DNA of 21,283 nt, taken from the NCBI GenBank assembly GCA_964459805.1, contig CAYWOD010000034.1:1-21283 (forward strand), read 5' to 3'. Within the stretch, counting starts at the first letter, position 1, and each line of letters starts with the position of its first letter. This document shows positions 1 to 7,202 of this stretch, one piece after another. This stretch comes from DAOVRL01 sp964459805. Its GTDB lineage: Bacteria; Planctomycetota; Phycisphaerae; Sedimentisphaerales; Anaerobacaceae. The notes beneath the pieces were generated by a model, which did no database searches, was not told the DNA's origin, and saw only the letters and a list, made by a program, of their open reading frames with translations. The translations under genes were made by a program, and so were the position numbers.

Positions 1-41
1 GGGCGGTCCGGGTCCTGGAGCAGCGGGACGACGCTGAGGCG

Positions 42-1241
42 TTAGAGGTGCGCGGGGACGGGCAGGCGGCAGAGCTCGCAGAGGGTGGGGTACATATCGA
101 CGTATTCGGTCAGTGCGCCCGTGCGTTTGCCGGCGGTTTTCGTTGCCGGGACGCTGAGGATCATAGGCACGTGCGTATCGAGCTCGAAGTTGGTGTGTTT
201 GCACCAGCCTGCGTGCTCGCCGAGTTTCCAGCCGTGGTCGCCCCAGAGAATGATTACGGTATTCTTGCGGAGACCGAGGCGGTCGAGCTCGTCGAGCAGC
301 AGACCTATCTGGGCGTCTATATAGGAGACGCAGGCGTAGTAGCCGTGGATCAGTTGGCGGGCCAGGGCGTCGGAGCAGGGGCCCTTTTTCGGGATGCCGT
401 AGTAATTGCGCAGCTCGCCCCAGCTCGTAGTGGCATAGCTCGGCGCGTTTTTGGGGATAAACGGATTGTCGGCGAGCTTGATTTTGGCGCGGTCGTACAT
501 GTCCCAGTACTTTTTCGGCGCGTTGAAGGGCAGATGGGGTTTGTAGAGGCCCATCGCCATGAAGAATGGCTTGTCTTTCAAGCGATTTAGCTGCTTGATG
601 GCGTGGACGGTGTTGGCGCCGTCGGGATAGGCGCTGTCGGGGACGTCTGCCGCGTCGAAGGCCGGGCCTCTGCCTTTCATTTTGGGGTAGGCTTTGTTGT
701 ATTCGGCCATTTGGGCGATGGCTTCTTTGCTGAGGTAGCCGCGTCCCTTCCAGGCGCCTTCGGGGAAGGTTCCTGCCCGGTAGGGCTCGGCAGTCCAGCC
801 CTGGCGGTCGTCTTGGGCGTGATGATAGATTTTGCCTATTGACAGCGTTTCGTAGCCGTGGTTTTTGAAGTGTTCAGGCAGCGTCAGGACGTTGGGCATG
901 GCTTTGCGGAGCGGGGTGTTGAGGTCGTAGATTTTGGTGGTGTCGGGTCGAGTTCCGCTGAGGATGCTGGCCCGTGAGGGTGCGCAGACGGCCTGCTGGC
1001 AATACGTGCGCTCGAAGAGGAGGCCTTCAGCTGCGAGGCGGTCGATGTTGGGTGAGATGATTTGCTTTTGGCCATAGCAGCCTAATTGCGGGCGCAGGTC
1101 ATCGACGGCGATGAACAGGACGTTCATTTTGTGGGCTTTCGCTTTTCGCCCGGCCATGCCCGGAGCGGGACCAATAACGGGCATCGCCGCGGCCGCGGCA
1201 ATCACGGAGAGGAAGTTTCGTCGTGTCAGATTGGCTTTCAT
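42..1241 (-). CDS. Tat-exported sulfatase (iduronate-2-sulfatase type), interrupted by an in-frame stop
   Basis: Formylglycine-dependent sulfatase of the COG3119 superfamily, closest in style to iduronate-2-sulfatases; it should cleave sulfate esters from polysaccharide outside the cytoplasm. The N-terminus has a Tat-like signal (TRRNFLSV, residues 6-13, then an Ala-rich stretch). Metal-binding Asp47/Asp48 lie in VDDLRP, and the CAPSR signature puts the formylglycine Cys at 86. GKIYHH (136-141), the KPH motif (His236) and GDHG (Asp335/His336) complete the active-site set. The start ATG at 1239-1241 follows AGGAGG at 1251-1256 and overlaps the upstream propeller gene by 4 bp (ATGA), so translation is probably coupled. 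Oddity: at 399 aa it stops at TAA (42-44), but the same frame then reads RLSVVPLLQDPDRP to the window edge, the expected family sequence. The C-terminal subdomain is therefore cut off. This is a pseudogene, a sequencing error or a stop read through. Confidence 0.88.
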   Translation of the reverse strand: MKANLTRRNFLSVIAAAAAMPVIGPAPGMAGRKAKAHKMNVLFIAVDDLRPQLGCYGQKQIISPNIDRLAAEGLLFERTYCQQAVCAPSRASILSGTRPDTTKIYDLNTPLRKAMPNVLTLPEHFKNHGYETLSIGKIYHHAQDDRQGWTAEPYRAGTFPEGAWKGRGYLSKEAIAQMAEYNKAYPKMKGRGPAFDAADVPDSAYPDGANTVHAIKQLNRLKDKPFFMAMGLYKPHLPFNAPKKYWDMYDRAKIKLADNPFIPKNAPSYATTSWGELRNYYGIPKKGPCSDALARQLIHGYYACVSYIDAQIGLLLDELDRLGLRKNTVIILWGDHGWKLGEHAGWCKHTNFELDTHVPMILSVPATKTAGKRTGALTEYVDMYPTLCELCRLPVPAHL

Positions 1242-2503
1242 TTTTTTTCGCCTCCTATGGAGAACAATTGCGAATATGTACGTAAGTACATCCTGCCGTC
1301 TGCGACTGCGGGTGTGGCCTGGCTCTTCTCGCCCAGTGGATTGACCGCCAGCAGTTCGTACTGGTCGCCAGCCCGGATCACGACGACGTTGCCGTCCATC
1401 GTGATACAGTACAGGCGGCCATCAACCCACACCGGAGACCCTCCGAATCGCCCGCCGGGCTTGGCCTCCCAGAGCTGCTCGCCCGTGGAGCCGCGCAAGC
1501 AGTAAGCGCGTCCGTCGTCGCGGAAGATGAACAGCAGCTCGTCTTTTGCCAGCGGGGTGGGACAGTAGGAGTACGGGCCCTTCTCGCGGGCGACGGTCGG
1601 TTGGCCGGAAGCAGTCGCAGGCGGCTGGACCGCGACGTAGTTCCGCCCGGAGCTGCCGATCAGCAGCCCATCGGCGAGAACCGGCGAGGCCACCACACGC
1701 CACCGGAAGGCCGACTTGAGCTCCCATACCACTTTGCCTGTCTGCGGCTCGACTGCCGTCATGCCGTGGGCCAGGCTCGTGAAGATAAGCTGCGGCGGGC
1801 GGCCCTTCGGAGCAAACAGGCAAGGCGTCGAATAAGCTGTCTTGATGCTCGTGTCCCGCTCCAGTTCCCAGCGGGTCTTGCCCGTCTTGCGGTCCACCGC
1901 AACCCAACTGCTCGGGTTCGGGCCCTGACGCTCGTGCTCGCGGGTGAACACCACGAGGTCGTCCACGACGGTCGGGGAGGTGGCGGGCCCGTGCGGGCAG
2001 TTGACGCCGGCGAATGTTCTCTGCCAGAGATCGGCGCCCTCGTGGTCGAGCGCCACCAGGCGCGTCTGGTTCGGTGTTGTCCAGAGCGCATAGACGTGGT
2101 TGGCGTCCACGGCGGGCGTGGATGCGGCGTAGCTGTTGCGTCCGTGCAGCGAGTATTTCACCGGCGGGTATTGCTTGGACCAGAGGAGTTTGCCGTCAGA
2201 AGCACTCAAGGCCGCGAGCATGCGCCGGCCGGTCGCCCGGTGGTCGCAGGTCAGGAAGACCTTGTCTGCCCAGACCACGGGGGACGATTCGCCGCTTCCG
2301 GGCAGGGTGACTTTCCAATTGTAGTCATCCTGCGTCCATTTGACGGGGATGGTTTTGGCGTGACTGATACCCTGGCCGTTGGGACCGCGGAACCGCGGCC
2401 ATTGCTGCGCTTGGGCGGCCGAGGCCAGCAGAATAGCCGATACCAGCAAAAAACGCTTGGATATTTCTGCGTTGCCTATCGCCAAGGGGGCTTGTCCTTT
2501 CAT
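1238..2503 (-). CDS. Exported PQQ-like beta-propeller repeat protein
   Basis: A 421-aa secreted beta-propeller of the PQQ-like (PQQ_2, BamB/quinoprotein-related) type common in planctomycetes. The catalytic role is unknown; such proteins may bind partners or act as dehydrogenase-like propellers without proven cofactor. The start at 2501-2503 is chosen because AAGGAG lies about 8 nt upstream. It gives a Sec signal with hydrophobic core at residues 18-30 and AQA cleavage near residue 32, directly followed by the typical WPRFRGPNGQG motif. A longer frame to 2557 has no comparable ribosome site. Propeller blades are visible as repeated patterns such as LSASDGKLLW, VDRKTGKTRWE, VEPQTGKVVWEL and LRGSTGEQLWEAK. 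The 3' end contains the ribosome site of the sulfatase gene and overlaps its start by 4 bp, so the two form an operon and may act on the same substrate (inference). Confidence 0.88.
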   Translation of the reverse strand: MKGQAPLAIGNAEISKRFLLVSAILLASAAQAQQWPRFRGPNGQGISHAKTIPVKWTQDDYNWKVTLPGSGESSPVVWADKVFLTCDHRATGRRMLAALSASDGKLLWSKQYPPVKYSLHGRNSYAASTPAVDANHVYALWTTPNQTRLVALDHEGADLWQRTFAGVNCPHGPATSPTVVDDLVVFTREHERQGPNPSSWVAVDRKTGKTRWELERDTSIKTAYSTPCLFAPKGRPPQLIFTSLAHGMTAVEPQTGKVVWELKSAFRWRVVASPVLADGLLIGSSGRNYVAVQPPATASGQPTVAREKGPYSYCPTPLAKDELLFIFRDDGRAYCLRGSTGEQLWEAKPGGRFGGSPVWVDGRLYCITMDGNVVVIRAGDQYELLAVNPLGEKSQATPAVADGRMYLRTYSQLFSIGGEKK

Positions 2504-2624
2504 CGAAGGTCTCCTTATTGGTCGTAAATGTGCCGCTTGTCCAAGTGTTTTTGTCAAAATACCGCCGAATCTATTGATTAAATGTCATTGTTCGAGCGTC
2601 TTGTCTTGTGTGTTCTCAGAAGAG

Positions 2625-2653
2625 ATTATATTCAACAACGGACTCCTCGTCCA
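2625..2653 (-). promoter_or_regulatory. Candidate sigma70-like promoter for the propeller-sulfatase operon
   Basis: On the minus strand a perfect TATAAT (-10, plus positions 2625-2630) is preceded after 17 bp by TGGACG (2648-2653), matching 4 of 6 bases of TTGACA. It would give a leader of about 115 nt before the start at 2503. Position and orientation fit; there is no experimental support. Confidence 0.4.
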
Positions 2654-2756
2654 CAGAATTGTGTGGATAAGCCTCGGCTGGGTGTGGCCGGGTCTTCTTG
2701 CAAGTGATTGCGGCGCTCGTCAATACTTGGTCACGAGACGCAACACAGCCGCTATC

Positions 2757-2847
2757 GTCATTGCGAGGCCCCCTTGGGGCCGTGGCAATCTCCCGCTTTG
2801 GAGTGGTTTGAGATTGCCGCAGTCGCCTACGGCTCCTTCGCAATGAC
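2757..2847. repeat. Dispersed palindromic repeat (GTCATTGCGA family)
   Basis: The unit begins GTCATTGCGAGG and ends CTTCGCAATGAC, with internal GGCAATCTC and GAGATTGCC arms, so the whole forms an imperfect long hairpin. The same end motif and CAATCTC/GAGATTG arms recur near 6553-6693 and several times in 20860-21147. This is a REP-like or MITE-like non-coding repeat; no transposase is nearby. Confidence 0.75.
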
Positions 2848-3092
2848 GCAGTGTGGAATCCTTTGTCAGAAAGAGTCTTACAGTGCGCCAGAAAAATTAG
2901 CCACACCCCCTCGGCTGGGTGGTGGCGAGGCGGCATAGCCCGGCGGGCAACGGCGTTTAGGAATGACGGCTTGCGGGGGGCGTATTTTGTTGATGAAAGG
3001 CCCTTGAGAAATAGAGCGGGGTATGGTACATTGCGGCATCTGATTGTTGCGTTGAACGTGAGGATTACTTGATTTGGATGAAAGGGCCAAAA

Positions 3093-4109
3093 ATGGACAG
3101 GATGAGCAAAGTGATTAAGGTGTGGGTGCTGATGGTTGTGGGGCTGTGCTTTGTGGGTTGCGAGGCGGTGAGCGCGGGGCCGGGAGTTGTCTTCAAGGGC
3201 GGCAAAGGACCGGGTAAGGGCAAGCACGTCGTTTTTGTTATTGGCGACGATGAGTACCGGTCGGAGGACTTGATGCCGATGCTTGCCAAGATAATGGCAG
3301 TGCACCACGGGTTCAAGTGCACGGCGCTTTTTGCCCTCGACAAAGAGACGGGCGAGATCGACCCGGCCGAGCAGGCCAATATCCCCGGGCTCGAGGCCCT
3401 GGAGACTGCGGACCTGATGGTGATATTCACGCGTTTTCGTGAGCTGCCCGATGAGCAGATGAAACATATTATCGATTACACCAATTCCGGCAAGCCGATC
3501 GTCGGTTTGCGGACGGCGACCCACGCGTTCTATTACAGAAAGAACATGAAGAGTCCGTACGCTAAGTACAGTTTTCGCAACAACGAGTTCAAAGGCGGGT
3601 ACGGACGTCAGGTTTTAGGAGAGACCTGGGCCGGGCATTATGGAGGCCACGGAAGAGAGAGCACTCGCGGAGTGGTGGCAAAGGGTATGGAGAACCATCC
3701 CATTGTCAAGGGCTGCGAGGATATCTGGGGGCCGTCCGATGTCTATACCATCACGACGCTGACTGGTGACAGCAAGCCGTTGATTATGGGACAGGTGCTC
3801 GTGGGGATGAATCCTGACGATGAGGTCAACAAGAAGAAGCCGCCGATGCCTCTCGCCTGGACGAAGACTTACACCGGTGATACGGGTAAGACGTGCCGGG
3901 TTTTTGCCACGACGATGGGGCATTCGTTCGATTTCAACAGCGAAGGCTTCCGGCGTCTTCTTGTGAACGGGTGCTACTGGGCGCTGGAGATGGAGGACAA
4001 GATACCGGCCAGGAGTAAGGTCGATTTTGTTGGCGAGTACAAGCCGAACAATATTGGCATGGGCGGGCACAAAAAAGGCCTGAAGCCGATCGACCACAAG
4101 ATCAAATAG
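3093..4109 (+). CDS. ThuA-like domain exported protein
   Basis: A ThuA-like protein with a class I glutamine-amidotransferase-like fold. The family is linked to trehalose and other sugar utilisation, but its reaction is not established. Key segments are HVVFVIGDDEY at the start of the fold, ADLMVIFTRFRELP, an elbow-like GKPIVGLRTATHAF, and the late GKTCRVFATTMGHSFDF and LLVNGCYWALEM that are characteristic of planctomycete ThuA proteins. The N-terminus has a hydrophobic segment ending FVGC (Cys23 from this start), which may be a weak lipobox, so it could be a lipoprotein or Sec-secreted. The start is uncertain: ATG at 3093 has AAAGGG 6 nt upstream; TTG 3069, ATG 3078 and ATG 3102 are also in frame. 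It stands alone on its strand, with no partner closer than the NfeD gene 139 bp downstream. Confidence 0.85.
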   Translation: MDRMSKVIKVWVLMVVGLCFVGCEAVSAGPGVVFKGGKGPGKGKHVVFVIGDDEYRSEDLMPMLAKIMAVHHGFKCTALFALDKETGEIDPAEQANIPGLEALETADLMVIFTRFRELPDEQMKHIIDYTNSGKPIVGLRTATHAFYYRKNMKSPYAKYSFRNNEFKGGYGRQVLGETWAGHYGGHGRESTRGVVAKGMENHPIVKGCEDIWGPSDVYTITTLTGDSKPLIMGQVLVGMNPDDEVNKKKPPMPLAWTKTYTGDTGKTCRVFATTMGHSFDFNSEGFRRLLVNGCYWALEMEDKIPARSKVDFVGEYKPNNIGMGGHKKGLKPIDHKIK

Positions 4110-4145
4110 GGCGTAACACGCCGGTGCTCGACTGAAGAAACCGGG

Positions 4146-4183
4146 CGCACAGTTATTGCGCGATTTGCCGGAATAACTGCGCG
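4146..4183 (+). terminator. Hairpin after the ThuA gene, possible terminator
   Basis: CGCACAGTTATT pairs with AATAACTGCGCG with one mismatch across a 14-nt loop, 36 bp after the ThuA stop. It is followed by a G-rich run and not a T-run, so it is not a canonical intrinsic terminator. It may protect the transcript 3' end. Confidence 0.3.
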
Positions 4184-4248
4184 GTGGGGGGGAGACCGGC
4201 TGGTATCTTGGCCTTTGGCTCATTTGAGAGAGAAAGGAGAGTAGTGCG

Positions 4249-4797
4249 ATGTTGTTAATAATTTATGCGGCGGTGTGTGTATGTTCCGGGGCCCTTCTGT
4301 TTCTGATGGCCTTTCTCGGCAGCGATTATGACACGGATGTGGATGCAGACATTGACATAGACATAGACGGTCTGGATATGGACGCGGGCGAATTCGGCGG
4401 GCCCGGCATACTGAGCATTAAGCTGATAATGTTCTTTCTGATTGGTTTTGGGCTTTGCGGTTTCATGGCTGTGCACTTCGATTGGCCAGTGTATCATGTT
4501 GTTTGGGCGCTGGCCGGCGGGTTGGTTCTCTGGTACATTGGCTATAAACTGCTCAGCTTGCTCTACAGCCAGCAGTCAAACAGCCAGATCAGGGCGCGTC
4601 AATTCGTGGGGAAAGATGGAAGAGTGACCGTTCCGATACCAAAAGGAGGGGGCACGGGCGAGATAGAGGCGACCGACAAGGACACCGGGCGAAGTGCCTA
4701 CTTTAGCGCGAGGGCAAAAGATCCGGACAAGGAATATCAGAGGGGAGAAACTGTGAAGATAAAGTCCGTTACAAGCGGAACCGCCGTAGTAGAGTGA
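4249..4797 (+). CDS. NfeD-like membrane protein with OB-fold C-terminus
   Basis: A 182-aa NfeD/YuaF-like integral membrane protein, the usual partner of flotillins in membrane microdomain organisation. Transmembrane segments are visible at about residues 3-22, 55-75 and 82-106, followed by a soluble C-terminal region (about 115-182) of OB-fold type. Between the first two helices lies a strongly acidic stretch, residues 26-45, in which about half of the residues are Asp. The exposed loop may bind cations, though this is only an inference. The ATG at 4249 has AAGGAGA 8 nt upstream. The next gene in the same direction is the SPFH partner, matching the conserved NfeD-flotillin gene order, though separated here by an unusual inverted-repeat element starting 8 bp after the stop codon. 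Confidence 0.85.
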   Translation: MLLIIYAAVCVCSGALLFLMAFLGSDYDTDVDADIDIDIDGLDMDAGEFGGPGILSIKLIMFFLIGFGLCGFMAVHFDWPVYHVVWALAGGLVLWYIGYKLLSLLYSQQSNSQIRARQFVGKDGRVTVPIPKGGGTGEIEATDKDTGRSAYFSARAKDPDKEYQRGETVKIKSVTSGTAVVE

Positions 4798-4804
4798 AAA
4801 TGAG

Positions 4805-4969
4805 TTCTGCAAAATTGCAGGTTAGGCCTATATTGTTGAAGAATTGCTTTTTTATGATTTTCTTCAATAATTACCTAACCACTTATGGCACAATACATTG
4901 CTGTTAAAAAGAAAAAATCAAAAAACGATTTTTCTTTTCTAAGTAGGCCTAACCTGTAATTTTGCAGAA
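4805..4969. repeat. 165-bp element with 26-bp terminal inverted repeats, MITE-like or structured leader
   Basis: The ends 4805-4830 and 4944-4969 are inverted copies over 26 bp with a single mismatch (TTCTGCAAAATTGCAGG-type end, core AGGCCTA). The AT-rich interior holds two further hairpins: ATTGTTGAAGAA with TTCTTCAATAAT (about 4831-4873), and AAAGAAAAAATC with GATTTTTCTTT (about 4909-4938). The fold is thus a cloverleaf with a long closing stem. No target duplication or transposase is visible. It sits between the NfeD stop and the flotillin gene. Confidence 0.8.
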
Positions 4970-5037
4970 GCCTTAGAATAGAAAGGAATTGAGAATTCGT
5001 TAACAGGCAACTTAGAAACCATAGAAAGGGATAAATC

Positions 5038-6486
5038 ATGGAAAACTTAGGTTTGATTGTCGTAATTGCGGTGGCTTTTATTGGTGTGATTTCCGGTATT
5101 TTCATTTTCGCAGCCAACTATATAAAAGCCGAGCCGCACGAGGCCCTGGTATTTACGGGCAGAAGGCACAAAGCCACGAAAAGAGGATGGGTGGCCGTCG
5201 TCGGCGGCGCCAAGTTCAGGATTCCCGTTTTGGAGATAGTCAACAAGATCTCTCTAAAAACGATGAATCTTCCGGAGGTGCGCGTCGAGGCGGCATATTC
5301 GGCCGAAGGCGTGCCGGTAACTATCGAGGCCGTTGCCAACGTGAAGATCTCCAGCGAGCAGGAAATGCTCGGCAAGGCAGTGGAGCGATTTCTCGGGACT
5401 TCTGATCAACAAATAAAGCAGATTATCAAGGAGACCTTGGAGGGCCAGCTTCGTGATATTATTGGCGTTATGACCGTCGAGCAGCTTTATCAAGAAAGAG
5501 ATATGTTTGTCAATAAGGTGCTTCAGCAGTCGGGCGAAGAGCTGGCGAAGATTGGCGTGATTATTGACATCATCAATATCCAGGACATCCGCGATGAAAG
5601 AGGTTATCTCGAGGCCCTCGGCAGAAAAAGGACCGCTGAGGTAATAAGAGACGCTGAAATCGGCGAGGCCGAGGCAAAAAGAGATGCGATGAAGGAGTCT
5701 GAGACCGCCAGGAGGGAAGGTGAAGTCGTACGGGCCGAGCAGGAGAGACAGATTGCCGAGGCCGAGAAGGGCCGCGATGTTGCAAAGCAGCACTATGTCG
5801 GCGAGACTCTCGCTGCGACGAGAAAGGCCGAGCAGCAAGGGCCACTTTCCGAGGCAAAGGCCAAGCAGGAAGTGGTTGTTGAGCAACAGAAGGTATTAGA
5901 GGAGCAACAAAAGGCGAGAGAGAAAGTCGAGTCCGCCAGGGCCGAAGCCGAAGAACAGAAGTACCGAGCGGACCGAGTGATTCCCGCCGAGGCCGACCGG
6001 CAGGCGGTCATTCTCGAGGCAGAAGGTCAAGCCGCCGCCATTTTCAAGCGGGCCCAAGCACAGGCAAAAGCTATCCAACTCAAACTCGAAGCCGAGGCCG
6101 AAGGCCTTAGAAAGAAAGCGGAGGCCTGGAATACCTACGGAAAGGCGGCCCAGCTTAATCTGGCGCTGGAAGCGATTAAAGAGGTTGCTGGAAAGGGCGC
6201 CGAGGCCCTCGGTGCGATCAAGTTCGATAAGGTCATTGCGATTGACAGCGGCGGCGGCGACGGTGAGACCGCGGTCAACAGGATGCTGACGGCAACGCCT
6301 GCGGGGCTCGTGAAGTTCCTTGAGCAGATAAAGGCCGCCACCGGGATCGACCTGGCGGAGATTCTTAAGAATGTTAATTCTATGGAAGATGAATCTACTG
6401 ACGCATCGCAGATCACAGGCGAAAAAGAGGATGCCAAGGCTAAAGCGGATGCCGGACCCAAATCCAGGAAGGGCGAAAAGGCTTAG
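5038..6486 (+). CDS. Flotillin-family SPFH membrane scaffold protein
   Basis: A 482-aa flotillin/FloT-like protein. It should anchor in the cytoplasmic membrane, oligomerise and organise membrane microdomains together with the NfeD-like protein encoded just upstream. An N-terminal hydrophobic segment (residues 6-27) is followed by an SPFH/band-7 domain (about 30-190), then a long Ala/Glu-rich coiled coil (about 195-385) with many EAE and AEA repeats, including AIFKRAQAQAKAIQ. The C-terminal region (about 400-482) ends in a charged Lys/Glu/Asp-rich tail. The ATG at 5038 has AAAGGG about 8 nt upstream. The length matches flotillins. The inverted-repeat element upstream may separate it from, or differentially regulate it relative to, the NfeD gene. 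Confidence 0.93.
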   Translation: MENLGLIVVIAVAFIGVISGIFIFAANYIKAEPHEALVFTGRRHKATKRGWVAVVGGAKFRIPVLEIVNKISLKTMNLPEVRVEAAYSAEGVPVTIEAVANVKISSEQEMLGKAVERFLGTSDQQIKQIIKETLEGQLRDIIGVMTVEQLYQERDMFVNKVLQQSGEELAKIGVIIDIINIQDIRDERGYLEALGRKRTAEVIRDAEIGEAEAKRDAMKESETARREGEVVRAEQERQIAEAEKGRDVAKQHYVGETLAATRKAEQQGPLSEAKAKQEVVVEQQKVLEEQQKAREKVESARAEAEEQKYRADRVIPAEADRQAVILEAEGQAAAIFKRAQAQAKAIQLKLEAEAEGLRKKAEAWNTYGKAAQLNLALEAIKEVAGKGAEALGAIKFDKVIAIDSGGGDGETAVNRMLTATPAGLVKFLEQIKAATGIDLAEILKNVNSMEDESTDASQITGEKEDAKAKADAGPKSRKGEKA

Positions 6487-6552
6487 CACATCTAACACAA
6501 TAAGCGCGAATGCGTTATAAAGGCAGAGATTGCCCCGTTCGCCTCCGGCGGA

Positions 6553-6693
6553 CTCCTTAGAAAATACCTGGTTCTTGTAGTCTGAGGATTGAGATTGCCG
6601 CAGTCGCTGCGCTCTTTCGCGATGACATATTTGGGCTATTTTCTCCTACGTGCATCATGCATCCTGAGAATCCGGTGAGGTGCTCGCAATGAC
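6553..6693 (-). repeat. Dispersed repeat, inverted copy of 20860-20994
   Basis: Read on the opposite strand, this 141-bp segment aligns along its whole length, with small gaps, to 20860-20994. Shared blocks include the TTAGAAAATA region, GGTTCTTG, GAGATTGCCGCAGTCGCTGC and GAGAATC[CA]GGTGAGGTG, ending TCGCAATGAC. It belongs to the GTCATTGCGA palindrome family seen also at 2757-2847. Confidence 0.8.
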
Positions 6694-7138
6694 ATTCTTT
6701 TTGTTAGATGTTTCATAGTGTTTTGCCAAGTATAATACTCGCCGCCGCCAGAGAAGCACGCAAGGCGAAACGCAGAACATCGTGATGAATAACGACTTGA
6801 CAATAATCGAAGAGATGATAACAATGCCGTTGGCCGGTGAAACGCAAGCACGCTCGCATCAGGTGCAACCTGCCAGCGATAGACGGCTGGGTGTGACCGA
6901 TTACCGTATGGGTGGCCGTTTCCAAATCGGCCGCCCACCACACTTTCTCGAAACGGTAATCCAGAACTCCCTTATGCCTAAAAAAACCTCCTTGCCGAAA
7001 GCAAGGAAAGTCTCTTAACTGTGAACTGGATTTGTCCGATTCACGCTGAACCAGTACAGGAAAGGAAAGGGCGATATCTATATGACAACAATTCCAAAAG
7101 CAATAGAATATCAGAAAGACATCAAACCCGCCTAGAAC

Positions 7139-7189
7139 CACGTCAGCATCCTCACCCCAAAAGCCAAATCGAAGACCAAAGACGAGTAA
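7139..7189 (+). pseudogene. C-terminal remnant of a third HAF-repeat gene
   Basis: Read in the frame ending at TAA 7187-7189, the sequence gives HVSILTPKAKSKTKDE. The intact downstream gene ends HIVILTPKPESKTEDE, so the match covers the full tail including the stop position. The next start codon follows after 13 nt, as it does after the intact first copy. Upstream the frame is broken (TAG at 7133-7135); only scattered similarity, for example GAACTGGAT near 7024, is visible. It is best read as a decayed 5' member of the tandem HAF array. Confidence 0.7.
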
Positions 7190-7202
7190 CTCGAGCCGCC
7201 CA

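Larger units (their letters stand above)
2504..3092. other. Divergent intergenic region with palindromic repeats
   Basis: This 589-bp stretch separates the minus-strand propeller gene from the plus-strand ThuA gene. It holds the candidate promoter at 2625-2653, a dispersed palindromic repeat at 2757-2847, and a second hairpin at 2900-2926 (GCCACACCC pairing with GGGTGGTGGC, one bulge). I see no gene. The open frames crossing it are built from repeat sequence or are antisense to the ThuA gene. Confidence 0.6.
6487..7202. other. Intergenic region with an inverted repeat copy and HAF-gene debris
   Basis: This 716-bp stretch follows the flotillin gene. It contains a dispersed repeat copy (6553-6693) and, at the right end, the remains of a HAF-repeat gene (clear over 7139-7189). 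An isolated TATAAT occurs at 6731-6736 without a well-spaced -35. Two small plus-strand open frames (6782-7018 and 7021-7206) have no recognisable family and overlap the decayed copy; I do not call them genes. Confidence 0.6.

Noticed and set aside
1601..2527. 308-aa plus-strand open frame
   Set aside because: Antisense shadow of the PQQ-like propeller gene in GC-rich DNA; no domain visible.
2616..3524. 302-aa minus-strand open frame opposite the ThuA gene
   Set aside because: It runs antisense to the well-supported ThuA gene and through the palindromic repeat; its protein has no family features and low-complexity, mixed composition.
6782..7018. Small plus-strand open frame (78 aa) upstream of the HAF array
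   Set aside because: No ribosome site, no family, and it lies where a decayed HAF copy is expected; a faint GRPPHFLE resemblance to HAF sequence supports debris over a gene.
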